Assembly (NCBI GenBank): GCA_028671895.1
Contig: CM053802.1
Span: 16,561,631-16,625,630 of the forward strand
From: Oenanthe sinensis
Lineage: Eukaryota; Streptophyta; Magnoliopsida; Apiales; Apiaceae
Reading direction: 5' to 3'
DNA length: 64,000 bases
The position numbers and the translations under genes were made by a program. Shown piece after piece: positions 1 to 10,912 of the stretch; within the stretch, counting starts at the first letter, position 1, and each line of letters starts with the position of its first letter. Under the pieces are notes generated by a model, which was not told the DNA's origin, did no database searches, and was given only the letters and a program-made list of their open reading frames with translations.

Positions 1-992
1 AATGCTCAAGTGAAGAAATGAAAAAATTGAAGAAATTTATTGGTGAGGCTCTGGCAATTGTGGAGGAAAATATGCTGAATTCATTTTTGAAGAATAATCC
101 AGCCTTTGAAAAGATTAAATAAAAAGTAATTCTTTTTCCTTTATAATTGTTTTATACTGTTGTAGATTAATAGTTTTATTCTTTAGTTTTGACATCATCA
201 AACCTTGATTTATGCTTACTTTTTATAAAGCATAAATAGGGGGAGATTGTTAGGGATATATTCATTTGATGATGTACAAAATACTAGAACAGGGTCTAGA
301 TTAGTTTATCTATAATAAGTTTTTTTAGTCTCTGAAATGTATAATCAGAGTCTAGATAGTCAATATTCATGTTATTTGTACTTGGAAGAATTTCTGTAGA
401 AAATGAAACCAGAGTCTGGAAGGTGATCAGAGTCTATAGACTATCAGAGTCTATGATCTATCAGAGTCTACATGTGATCAGAGTCTGAAGATCATCAGAG
501 TCTGAAGATTTCAGAGTCTATACAGTTGAGGATAAATTTGGAAGAAGATCACAGGAATGGAAAGTCTTCGAAGATCAAGATAAATATATTGCAGATATGC
601 TATGGGAAAGAAAGAGAATTCTAGAAGGAAACTGTCAAATAATAATTAGGAATTCTATTCCTATTGTAATTTATCTTTCTGTTATTAGTTGATAGGCAGC
701 TCTCTATATAAACTCTATGTAACCTAATTGTAAAGGTGTGGAAGTCGAAGCATAATTATCTGAGTGAAATTTTGTGAGAGCATAGAGATAGAGAGAGTTG
801 CTGTGATAAACACAGAGAAGCTGCTAGGGTTTGTGTACACCCTAGGAGAGTTTTGTATTCACAAATCAATAATACAAAACAGTACTTATTCATATTTTTG
901 TGTTTGAGTTTGTTCTTAATTTGATTTTAAATCGGGCAGAAAAGACATACAAGTATTCAACCCCCCCTTCTACTTGTACGACTGGGAAAACA
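1..992 (+). mobile_element. 3' end of a sense Ty1/Copia-type LTR retrotransposon (truncated by window edge)
   Basis: An open frame runs from base 3 to a TAA at 120-122 and encodes a charged, helix-like tail that I do not recognise. A purine-rich tract (about 234-247) follows, directly before a TG-starting LTR. This order (coding tail, polypurine tract, LTR) is that of the 3' end of a plus-strand LTR element; the rest lies left of the window. The element interrupts the antisense Copia element that resumes at base 993. Confidence 0.75.
248..992 (+). repeat. 3' LTR (745 bp) of the sense Copia-type element
   Basis: The LTR starts TGTTAGGG and ends GGGAAAACA, giving TG...CA termini. About 400-520 holds a local array of the motif CAGAGTCT(A/G) repeated seven or more times. 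The distal end has a run of seven C's (961-967) followed by TTCTACTTG, a composition seen at Copia LTR ends. The five bases after the LTR (ACAAG, 993-997) would be the right half of the target duplication; the left half is outside the window. Confidence 0.75.
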
Positions 993-1243
993 ACAAGAAC
1001 TACCAACTGCAATGTATTCAGCCTCTGCAGTTGAATTTGAAACAAAATGCTACTTCTTGCTAAACCATGAAACCAATCTTTCTCCCAGAAATTGATAGAT
1101 TCTTGTTGTACTCTTCCTGTCAATTCTACATCTAACATAGTCTGAATCTGAGTAGCCAACCAAGTCAAAACAAATTTTTTAGGATACCAAAGGCCTAAAT
1201 CTTGAGTGTCTTTCAGGTATCTAAAGATCCTTTTAACTACCAT
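993..1243 (-). pseudogene. Copia RNase H fragment
   Basis: The minus strand reads VVKRIFRYLKDTQDLGLWYP, typical of the segment linking Copia reverse transcriptase to RNase H. After a frame change it reads AEAEYIAVGSSC, the conserved RNase H segment. The nested LTR junction at 992/993 falls exactly after the last codon of that motif. The fragment is non-functional. Confidence 0.8.
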
Positions 1244-1507
1244 TAAATATGACTCTTTTGGATCAGACTAAAACCTTGCACACAAACCTGTAGCAAACAT
1301 AATGTCAGGCCTACTAGCAGTTATATAGAGGAGAGAACCAATCATTCCTCTATACATCTTATTGTCCACCTTCTTTCCTTTTGAATCCTTGTCTAGTTGA
1401 GTTGCTGTTGAGATTGGAGTCTTTGCAGGTGATGAGTTTTCCATATCAAATCTTTTTAAAAGATCTTTGACATATTTGGTTTGTCAAATGAATATTCCAT
1501 CTTTCTT

Positions 1508-1780
1508 TTAATAGACTTGAAGTCCAAGAAAGAATATTAATTTACCCATCATGCTCATCTCATATTTATTCTGCATTAACTCAGAGAATTTCTTGCACAG
1601 TTCTTCATTTGTTGAACCAAAGAAGATGTCATCTATATAGATTTGGACTAGAATGATATCATTTCCATGCTTTTTATAGAATAGAGTTTTATCTATAATC
1701 CCTCTTGTGAAGTTATTCTTAAGGAGAAACTTGGAAAGGGTGTCATACCATGCCCTTGGAGCTTTATTTAAATAATACAA
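1508..1780 (-). pseudogene. Copia reverse transcriptase fragment
   Basis: A 90-codon open stretch contains NKAPRAWYDTLSKFLL and the catalytic YIDD motif (about 1628-1639) followed by IFFGSTNEELCKKFSELM, which is characteristic of Copia reverse transcriptase. Stops interrupt the frame on both sides (1781-2280), so this is a decayed piece of the pol gene. Confidence 0.88.
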
Positions 1781-2280
1781 TGCTTTGAGAAGTCTGTAAA
1801 CAAAGCTTTACATTTTTGGATCTTCAAAGCCTGGGGCTGTTCAATATAAACTTCTTCTTCTAGTTCTCTATTTAGGAAGACACTTTTAACATCCATTTGA
1901 AATACTTTGAACTTGTTGAATGCATCAAAATCCAAGAAAATTCTTATGGCTTCAAGTCTGGAAACAGGTGCAAATATTTCATCATAATCAATTTCTTCTT
2001 ATTAACAGTAAGCATTTGCTACCAGCTTTGCTTTATTTCTGGTGACAACTCTACTATCATCCATCTTGTTTCTGAAGACACGCTTTGTACCAATTATAGA
2101 CTTGTTCTTTGGTCTAAGTACCAATTCTCATACACAGCTTCTTTCAAACTGGTTGAGTTCTTCTTGCATAGCATTTATCCAATCTGGATCAAGTAGTGCT
2201 TCCTCTAGAGTTTTAGGCTCAACTTGAGATAGGAAGAAGGAGTACATGCATGCATTTGCCACATTTCTTCAAGTCTTGAC

Positions 2281-3300
2281 TCATGTTCCTGGATCACCAA
2301 TAGTTAAATCATTTGTGTGATCTATGTTCCATTTTGTTTCTCTAAGTGAATCACCAGAATCTTCTGTACATTGTTGATTGATAGCATCTCTTGCTCTTGT
2401 ACTGTTGATAGCATCAATTTCTTCAAGTCCACTATCCATGAGAACATTCCCAGAGAAATCTATTACTTGAGTAGTTCCTTCATTCTCTACAGATTGATTA
2501 GGAACCATAGTTGGATCAAAAATTGTGTATTCAACTCTTGATGATTCTTCATCATCAATATATTCCAAATAACCTTGATTCTTAAAAACTAAGGACTCTG
2601 ATTCTTGACTTCCTTCAATACCAGGAAGCTTGGTTTCATCAAAGGTGACATTTACACTTTCATCCACAACCTCGTGATCAATGATATAGACTCTATATGT
2701 TGTTTTTTCAATTCCATAACCCATGAATATTCCTTCATATGCTTTAGTATCAAACTTCTCTTTAACCTCTGCTGAGTCTTTCATGATATTGCATTTGCTT
2801 CCAAATATATGAAAGTACTTGACAGTAGGTTTCCTTCCTGTCAGCAACTCATAGGGTATTTTTTCAAAAGCCTTGTTGACCATAGTCCTATTTTGAGTAT
2901 AAAATGTTTTATTAATAGCTTCACTCCAGAAATAAATAGGAAGTTTTGCTTCACTCAACATGGTTCTTGCAGCCTCAATGAGAGTTTTGTTTTTCCTTTC
3001 CACAACACCATTTTATTGAGGTGTCTTTGGTGCAGAGAATTGTTGAGTAATGCCACTGTCTTTGCAGAAATCATTCATGATACTGTTTTTGAATTCAGTA
3101 TCATTGTCATTTCTCAAGGTTTGGACTTTGAACTTGGGATTCTTGTCAAGGAATCTTACTAGATCAATAATTTCTTGTGTGGTTTCACCCTTGATTGTCA
3201 AAAACCTCACCCAAATGTATCTTGAAAAATCATCAATCATCACAAGGACATATCTTTTCTTTGCCAGTGACTGCACATTCACATGACCAAATAAGTCCAA
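2281..3300 (-). pseudogene. Copia integrase, split by a stop codon
   Basis: Two open segments (3300-3013 and 3003-2281) read continuously through a single TAA at about 3013-3015, inside the usual PQxNGVVERKN motif. The first has MDLFGHVNVQSLAKKRYVLV and IDDFSRYIWVRFL. The second has ERKNKTLIEAARTML, YFWSEAI and the FGSKC segment of the core. The Asn-Asp-Asn-Asp segment stands where SDNGxEF is usual, so a catalytic-site neighbour has also drifted. Inactive integrase. Confidence 0.88.
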
Positions 3301-3439
3301 ATGAATAAGTTAAAAAGCTTCATTTATTAAACCATTATGAGTGCTTTTATGAGTAGTTCTCCTTAGTTTTCCCCTTTTGACAATTCTCAAACAATCCTTC
3401 TTAACAGAATTCAAGTTGAGGAAGGCCTTTCACCAATTC

Positions 3440-3900
3440 TCTCTTCATCAAATAATTCATAGCTTTGAAATTTAAGTGAGAGAGCTTCTTGTGCCACAGC
3501 CAACTCTTAGAAGATGAAGCTTTGATGTAGAAATAGTAGATTTTATCATTTCTTACTGAATCAAGGTCATTAATGAATAGGCTTCATTTCCATACACCTT
3601 GTAGAGCTTCTTCTCCTGTTTTTTTATTGACAATTGAGCATCTATCTTGATCAAATCCCACTTTGAAACTTTTTTCACAAAATTTAGTGACACTGAATAA
3701 ATTGTGCTTCAATCCATTCACTAGAGAAATTTTTTCAATCTTTAAATTACCAACTTCCAGAATGCCATATCACATTGTGAAACCAATGTTATTGTCACCA
3801 AAGGTTACATAAAGGCCAACCATTTCCTTGAACTATGATATCAGGGCTTTATCACCTGTCATGTGTCCTGAGCATCCACTGTCAATGATCCACATGATTC
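3440..3900 (-). pseudogene. Copia protease and GAG-pre-integrase remnants
   Basis: At 3883-3854 the minus strand encodes DSGCSGHMTG, the aspartic protease active-site motif of Copia elements, preceded by MWII. Further along (about 3530-3440) it encodes SWLWHKKLSHLNFKAMN, the zinc-binding HxxxxH region that precedes integrase. Frameshifts and a stop separate the two. Confidence 0.8.
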
Positions 3901-4077
3901 TTTTATTTTTCCTGTTGCCCTGCAAAGCAAGATTTTCAAGTTTTGTTTGGTACCCAATTCTCATCGGGTCCATCTGGCTTAGCTAAATCACAATTTAAGA
4001 TAGAATCAATTAGTTTGCTTTCATTAGTTTTGAGCATGACTCATGTGGCCACCCATTTAGATTTGATGTAGCATGTT

Positions 4078-6231
4078 TCACTTCAGACTTACTCTTGGTA
4101 CAAGCATGATTAAATTACTAGAAGACCCACAGTTGTTACACAATTTTCTAGGAGCATTATGAATGTAACCATAATCATTCTTCTTGTTTATTCCTAACTT
4201 TCCATTTTCATTCTTCTTGGCCTTCATGACAGTAAGTTTAGAAGTTACTGTCTTACTTGTATTGACAATAAGTTTAGATGGAACTATCTTGACAGTATGA
4301 TTTGATCTTACTATCTTGAAAACGGCTTCTGAACTTACTGTCTTGCTAGTATTGACAACATCTACTAGACCCTGAGTACTGCCAAGGGCAAAATTAACTG
4401 TCTTGAGGATTTTAACAGTATCTTTTGACCTAAGGGTTTTGGTGACAGTATCATTGTCCTCATCATCTAGAATTTGTTTAAGAATTAAAGATTCTTCATC
4501 AAATTCAAACTCAGCCTTTTTAAACATGGGATTCTTGACTTTTCTAAGTAAAAAGGGTCTAACAGTAGGTTTGTCAATAGTAGTGTCTTCCTTTACCACA
4601 TGTTTCTTACCATTTTTCTTCTCATAGTTAAACCATATACCTACCTTTTAATTTTAAGTATTATCAACATGGTATGATTTTAACAATGAAGAAGAATTTT
4701 TGTAGGCTTTGATTTTAAGCTCATTTTCAGTAATCTGTTTTCTGAGAAATTCCTCAATCTGAGAAGCATAAACTACTTTATTCTTAAGATTCTCATTTTC
4801 TTGTTGTAAGGACTCAAAAGCATTCTGTCTAAGCTCTAGTTTTTTATTCTTGCATTTTAATGATTCATTAGCATTAGTCAGTTTGATAATCTCTTCATTA
4901 GCAGTTAGCATGCTTGTATGAATATTAAAAATTTCAGAACTTAAACTTTCAATAGTTTTCTTATACTGAGATGCAGTCATATCAACAGTAGTAAGAAAAT
5001 GTACCTGATTTGATGAAGGAGGTGACTCTTCTCCAGAGTCTACCATGAGAGCTAGGTTTTCATACTCTTCTTCCTCTTTATCATCAAATTTCTCCCAGCA
5101 TTTGCCTCCAGCTACAAATGCCCTTCCTTGTTGCTTCATGAGCAAAGCATCATACTTTTCCTTAAGCTCCTCATAGTTATTGTTATTTCTTCTAACTTAC
5201 TTTGACTTTTTGCATTCAGTTATAAAATGTCCCATCTCATTATAGTTGTAGCATCTTATCTTAGATATGTCCACCATTCTTGTCTTGTATCCACCTTTGC
5301 TACTTCCTCCAGGTTTTGATGTGTTTCCTTTGTTGAACTTGGAGTTTTGAACTTTAGGTTTGAAGGACCTATTCTTCTTGAATCTCATGTTTGAGAACTT
5401 CATTGCCATTTAGGCCATGGTTTTATTTTCCATGTTATCAAGTTCATCCAGGGTGTAGAACTCATCTTCATCACCATCATTGAGTTCCAGAGTAACACTT
5501 TCATCTTCATTAGTGACCTCTTCAATCTTAATTTGTTGTTGATGTTGAGAATCTTGAAAATGCAGCATCTTTGGATCTTGAGCCACTAGAGCATTTGAGG
5601 TGTTGACCATTTTTTCTCTTTGGCCAGACTAGATAGCTCTCTTTTGTAACAGTTCTAGCTCATAGGTTTTAAAAATGCCATACAAAGTTTCAAGAGATAC
5701 TTTTGACATATCTCTTCATTATCTTATAACAGTAACCTTGTGCTTCAGATGGTCAGAAAGTGTTAACATGAATTTCATGTTTACTTCCTTCTTGTCATAA
5801 AACTTTCCATGCAGCTACAATTCATTTATCAATCTGTTGCACCTCTCAAACATCTCAGTCAACCCTTCATTTGATTTGGCCATAAAAGCCTCATACTGAG
5901 ACACCATGACTTGTCTCTGGTTGTCTTTCACATCTTTTATTCCTTCACAGAGTATCTCAATGGTTTCCCATATTTGTTTGGCATTTGTGTAGTTGACAAT
6001 ATTGTTGTACATAACATTGTCAAGTGTTTCAATGATTATGAACTGCAAATAATCATCCAGGGCTACTTTTTCTTTTTTAGTATCATTGTACTCTGAAACC
6101 TTTTTAGAAACCCAGTAGGTAGGTATTGTCTCACCTTCTACTATGGTTTCAGGTACATATGATTGAGGAATAAAATGACCATTTTCCAGAATACCAGGAT
6201 AAAGTGGGTTGGCTATTTTTATGAACATCAT
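4078..6231 (-). pseudogene. Copia gag (nucleocapsid) remnants with degenerate zinc knuckle
   Basis: Open pieces 6231-5815, 5610-5410, 5409-5197, 5145-4654 and 4599-4078 together form a Copia gag. The first piece is a UBN2-type capsid domain (KQIWETIEILCEG, MVSQYEAFMAK, EMFERCNRLINEL). A zinc knuckle follows (CYNYNEMGHFITEC), in which the second cysteine of the usual CX2CX4HX4C has become Tyr. A long coiled-coil-like segment (5145-4654) and a Thr/Val/Lys-rich segment with a second CNNC motif come next. Stops and frameshifts divide them. Confidence 0.85.
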
Positions 6232-6336
6232 TTTTCTTTTCCAAAGATTGTAATGTTCTTTGTCAAATGTGGGTATTTTTACACTGTTTATTTTATGTGC
6301 ACTCGTCTTGGATCTTTTCAGGTTAGATATGTTAAA

Positions 6337-6354
6337 CCTGCTGCTCTAATACCA
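6337..6354 (-). other. Primer-binding site of the antisense Copia element
   Basis: The minus strand reads TGGTATTAGAGCAGCAGG immediately inside the 5' LTR. TGGTATCAGAGC is the usual plant Copia site complementary to initiator tRNA-Met; there is one mismatch (T for C). Confidence 0.8.
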
Positions 6355-6356
6355 AT

Positions 6357-7472
6357 TGTTGGGTAAGATAAGTGTTGCAGAAGGGGGAGTTGAATGTAAT
6401 TTGATTAATTATATCTAATTCTTGCTAATAATAAACAAGAATAACAATTAACAAGTTTTATGATGCAAACAATAAAAACAAATAAGCAAGACAGTTTTTT
6501 AAACTTCAATAATAATTTTATTATTTTTGTTTTGCTACAACTGACTGGAAATGAGTTCCAGCTTCGATAGATACAATAACAATGAATTTGCTAATATTTC
6601 TATACTTAAGAGAAAATCTAGCTCAGTTGCATAAGAGAAAATACTTGTAAGATGTGTGTATTTATACTAAAACATATATCCCACTTACAAGTGTACTTTC
6701 CTTTGGTCCTAGAACAAAGCTTGAAATTGAAACTGTATTTTTCTCGTTCAATTTTGTCTTCATTCCATTTATAGATAAAGCAGCTCTGAGATATGTAGAA
6801 ATCTTTGAATCCTTGAGCACACTTTAACTTTTGCTTGTCTTTTCGCAAGTTACAGTAGTACACTTGACAGACTAGATAGACATGTCTAAATCATTCCTTG
6901 TAATTTCACTATCTTAATCTGCTACCTGGAACAGATTGTCAGCTTCACTAAAAGTAAAATGTCAACTTTTAGCTCATATATGATGACAGTATCTTTGGCT
7001 CCGCATACTTTGTTGTCAAGCTTTGATAGTCTATTAAAACATATTGTCATCAAAGCTGCTGTCAACTATCTCCGCCAAAGTAGGAATAGTTACTGTCAGT
7101 AATACTTGCTGTCTTCAATTCTTCATTCTCCGCCAAGTATAATATCAAAGGAATATTTATTGTCATTTATTCCAATTGTGTTGTCACTTATAATGTACTG
7201 TCATAGGCTTGAGTACTTGAAATGTTGTTGTCTAAGTTTTGAATCATGATGTGCATGAACACTTAGTGAACTTCTACTTCATGACTCATTTTTATTCTTT
7301 TATACAAGAAACTAACTTTCAAATGTACTGTCACCTAACTGTTATTTTTTAAATGTACTATCTACAAGTGACTACTGACCATACTATCAATATACATATA
7401 ACAGTATATTTTACCTAGTTTAATTAAACTTAAAATTAAGTACATTAGTTGATTATTCCACAATCCCTAACA
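6357..7472 (-). repeat. 5' LTR of the antisense Copia element (about 1.1 kb)
   Basis: On the minus strand the LTR begins TGTTAGGGATTG at 7472 and ends CCCAACA at 6357, directly followed by the primer-binding site. It shares its start and its pyrimidine-rich distal end with the sense LTR at 248-992 but is longer and divergent, so it is a related, different family. The bases after the start (ACATG at 7473-7477) are the presumed target duplication; the partner copy is not visible. Confidence 0.8.
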
Positions 7473-7797
7473 ACATGCTCGATGAAATGCATATGAGATG
7501 TGACTATTAACCATACTATCAATATACATATGATAGTATTTTTTGAGTTTTTTTTATAAGCCTAGATGATGAAATTTGAAAATTGTAGGTGCTGGTGTAT
7601 GTTTTATATAGTCATCTAAACATGGGTTATGGTTTATCCTAGTACTTGCAACAGTGAAGTTCCAAAACTCATTTGTCATAGCTATAAGAACAGTCGATAG
7701 TAGAGTAGTACAATTGAAATAAAAACCGCAATTGAGACAAACCAGAGCAGAATCACAAAATATATAGTCATAAATAAAATAGTATCTTGTTGTTTTG
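7473..7797. other. Intergenic, no feature recognised
   Basis: AT-rich sequence between the Copia 5' LTR and an LTR scrap. No coding or structured signal was seen. Confidence 0.5.
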
Positions 7798-7880
7798 TGT
7801 TTTCCCAGTTACACAAGTAGAAAGGGGGGTTGAATACTTGTGTGCTTTTTTCGCCTGATTAAAATTAACTTAATGTAAAT
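7798..7880 (-). repeat. LTR-end fragment related to the LTR at 248-992
   Basis: The sequence TTTTCCCAGTTACACAAG and the following G-run and TTGAATACTTGTGTG are the reverse complement of the last 60-70 bases of the 248-992 LTR, with scattered differences. Similarity fades at about 7880, so only the LTR end remains. It lies right before a truncated Harbinger transposase and may have caused that truncation. Confidence 0.6.
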
Positions 7881-7898
7881 TAGAATGTTGGTTTTATA

Positions 7899-8318
7899 TT
7901 GAAGAGCGTGCTTATTACACCATATAGAGGAGTTCGTTATCATCTAAAAGAATATTCTGGAAATCCCCCTAAAAATGCACATGAACTGTTCAACCATAGG
8001 AATTTTTCTTTGCGTAATGCGATGGAGCGTGCATTTGGTGTGCTAAAAAAAAGATTTCCTATTATAGCTCGTGGAATCGAACCAAATTATAGGATGAAAA
8101 AGCAAAATCTAATAATCTTATCTTGTTGTATTCTACACAATTACTTAATTAGCAAAGATCTCAATCCTGTGATATTTACCGAAGTTGATCAAGAAATTGA
8201 AAATAGTGTTCCCGAAGAAGAACATTTAGCACATAGAGGTGAACACGAAAATGTTCAAAGAGGAGATATTATTAGAGACTCTATAGCAACCCAAATGTGG
8301 GCTAATTACTCATTGTAA
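7899..8318 (+). pseudogene. PIF/Harbinger transposase, C-terminal fragment
   Basis: About 139 codons end in TAA at 8316-8318. The protein has TPYRGVRYHLKEY, ELFNHRNFSLRNAMERAFG and VLKKRFPII, followed by LSCCILHNYLI. These are the conserved C-terminal segments of HARBI1-like DDE (DDE_Tnp_4) transposases; the Glu in MERAFG is the third catalytic acid of the family. The first two Asp-bearing blocks are absent because the frame starts abruptly after the LTR scrap at 7798-7880. The fragment cannot be active. It is a cut-and-paste transposase relic, possibly of the element whose terminus lies at 9560-9723. Confidence 0.85.
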
Positions 8319-9559
8319 TTTCAGCCCAACAATTGATGCAGCCTTAATCCAGTAATACTTTTTCATTTGATTTGATATAGTAATACTTTTTTCATTCTTG
8401 AAAATTTTCAGTCAGATGTCACTGCCAGTTCCTATTTCATTATAGTTCTGTATGATATCAGCACATACTTTGGTTGAGGAATATTATTGTTTATTTGTAG
8501 TGGTTGTCTCGGAGTTTTGCATAGTAATTTTGATTGATAAAGGTCGTATCTGGTGCATAAGGATCAAATGAACATAATTCCTGGACTACCCAGAGTCAGG
8601 GGAAGCTCTAGATTTACCTTTATTTTTTGTAAAGAGACTGCTTCCAGGGTTCTTATTCGTGACGTATATAGCTGATACAGTTGATCATCATGCCAAATGG
8701 GCAACTTATATATTTCCTAAATCAAGGGTACATCCCACCTTCAATTTTAACTTAAAACCATTTTCTTCAATATTACATATTTTCATATAAATTGTTATAT
8801 GTATTATCCTGAGTTGGTCTATCTCTGTTTAACTGACTTGAGTGTGTTTTAACATACATGCATTTGATACATGGAGTACGACATCAAACTATCTAACTGA
8901 TATATTATACCAAACATATAACATTCATATATCTATGTTAAATGCAGGTAGATGAAGTTGAAGAAGAAAATGAACTTACTCTTTCTTGCTAGAACAGAAG
9001 TACTACGATTAATGGTTGCGAGATTCTTGTGTCTTTCATATTAAATTTGAAGTTATTTTTCAAGCTCAGTGTGATTTCGGTAGACATAATTTATTAGTAT
9101 GACCAATGCAAATCAACTTATGACTTCACTGGTGGTTCATAATTTAGAATTATATGAGAACAAACATAGCATTTTATTTGTATGACATGAGATAGTAGGC
9201 CTGATAATGTAGGTAAGTAGGTCTATCTAGTAAAATTTCGATTTGTAATGTTTGAAGTTTGAAACTATGTTTAAATTTTATTTTTCTTGAAATTCAAGTT
9301 GAAAATTAAATTGACTAGTCTGCTATAGAGTGCTAGTGTGCTACTATAGTACAGGGTTACAATATTAAAATTTCAGGTTTGGATAAATACAAAACCGATC
9401 CAAAATCCGTTAATTTATCAAAGTCAATAAAATTATATTAAAAATATAAAATATAACATTAAAAATATATTTTTTTAATATTAAGTAATTCGTCTATTAT
9501 GAATTATTATAAGCTTTTAATTAATTATTTTTAAAATTATTATTAAAAAATTATTATAA
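8319..9559. other. Downstream of the Harbinger fragment; no confident gene
   Basis: There are short open pieces with exon-like features. One near 8680-8730 reads DHHAKWATYIFPKSR. Another at about 8946-8990 follows a TGCAG acceptor-like site and reads VDEVEEENELTLSC before a stop. I do not recognise a family and could not connect them. The remainder is AT-rich. Confidence 0.3.
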
Positions 9560-9726
9560 TTTTTTCTAATGTAACCCTTCATCCAAATAGGAGTAAGGGT
9601 TGACCATTCTTTTCTCAACCCTTGCATCCAAACAAGGTAAGGGTTCAACCCAACTCTTCCATCCCTAACCCAACCCTTCTCAACATAACCCTTCCCTCCT
9701 AAACACCTCATCCAAACAGGCCCTAA
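9560..9726. mobile_element. Terminus of a PIF/Harbinger-type element
   Basis: Read from 9723 leftward on the minus strand, the sequence begins GGGCCTGTTTGGATGAGG, a typical plant PIF/Harbinger terminal inverted repeat, flanked by TAA (9724-9726), the family's 3-bp target preference. The next 150 bases repeat variants of AACCCTT on the plus strand (subterminal repeats). The opposite terminus was not found. Confidence 0.55.
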
Positions 9727-10500
9727 TTGTAATACTCTTGAAATTTTTATTGCTAAATCAAAAACCATACTCTTACAAACAAAGAAGAGAAACATCAAAA
9801 CTCTAACCTAGAAGAGACTACACCCAAACTAAAATTGTAAATTGAAACTAAAATTATAAAATAAAAGTAAACCTTAGATCTAAAAAACGAAACCACAAAA
9901 ACAAGAGAAACTGGACCCCTCGAAACCGAAAAATCACCTAATCGGAGAAAACAGAAAATCTAGATACTCTAATGATTTTTTATCTAAGATTTTTTATTGA
10001 AAAATGAAAGAAAACCAAGAGATTTGGGCTTTTCATAGGAGAAAACCAGTGTAAGCCCCGACAACTATGTTTGAGAAAGAAGAAAAGGAGACGGCAACAG
10101 AGAGAATAGAGAGAAATAGGGTTTAGAGTTCAGATATGATCAGAATAGGAGACGTGGTTTTCCTTATTTTTTACTAATTACTAATATACTTAGAAAATTA
10201 GCAAACATTGTTCAATTAATTTACATTCTTCAGTAAAATTTCTTATGCATGATGTGTAATATGTGTTTAATTTTGATGGTGACATGAATTAAGTGAGTAT
10301 TGATCTTTATCGTAACTATTTTCTTCGAAATATTTTGGTAGCTTTATTAAATATATAGTGAATTAGTTTTGTAAAAGAGAGTGTTTGTTCTTCTATAGAT
10401 TTAGGAGGAATTGTGACTTGCGACATTTGATAGCAGTTCTCAAGTACGTATAATATTTCAAAGGTAGATCTTATGTTATGATTGACTTGTGACATTTGAT
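9727..10500 (-). other. 5'-UTR-like sequence on the minus strand, origin unknown
   Basis: On the minus strand 10160-9750 is CT-rich (TTTCTCTCTATTCTCTCTG) and then T-rich, resembling a plant 5' leader plus first intron. No following coding exon was recognised. It could be a captured gene fragment or a dead promoter. The rest (10160-10500) is plain AT-rich sequence. Confidence 0.3.
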
Positions 10501-10505
10501 AGCAC

Positions 10506-10584
10506 TTCCCTCTGTCTCCCTCTCACTCTCCATCTCTCTTACTCTCTCTGTCTCCCTCTCACTCTCCATCTCCATCTCTCTCTA
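10506..10584. repeat. CT-rich imperfect minisatellite
   Basis: Two near-identical tandem copies of a unit containing CTCTGTCTCCCTCTCACT, followed by CCATCTCTC variants. Simple-sequence expansion. Confidence 0.75.
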
Positions 10585-10912
10585 TGTGTTTATATTATTT
10601 TTGTTGATAATATAATTGTCGTTTCATTAATTCTTGTTTGGTATTGTTATCGGAGAAATTTTTTGTTGATAATATATTTTTCTTTCTTATATATTATTCT
10701 AATTTTTTTTTAAGTAGTGTTTGTTTGATTTTGAATGTGTTCAACACATTTTGTTTACTAAATTCTATATTATTTTTTGCCATTGGTATGTTGGTACATG
10801 CCTATATATATATAAATGGTTTTTAAGTTACAAATTTACAATTTTATGACTCCATAAACATACATGTCTTGACTATTACAAATGCATTATATTTGAATTT
10901 CAAATATAGCAT

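Larger units (their letters stand above)
993..7472 (-). mobile_element. Degenerate antisense Ty1/Copia retrotransposon, 3' part cut by nested insertion
   Basis: Reading on the minus strand, the order is 5' LTR (7472-6357), primer-binding site, gag, protease, integrase, reverse transcriptase, RNase H, the standard Copia order. The coding region is broken by many stops and frameshifts, so no full polyprotein is possible. RNase H stops abruptly at base 993 inside its AEAEYIAVGSSC motif, where the sense element inserted. The 3' LTR is therefore not in view. The base pair of LTRs cannot be compared, so the insertion cannot be dated here. Confidence 0.9.
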
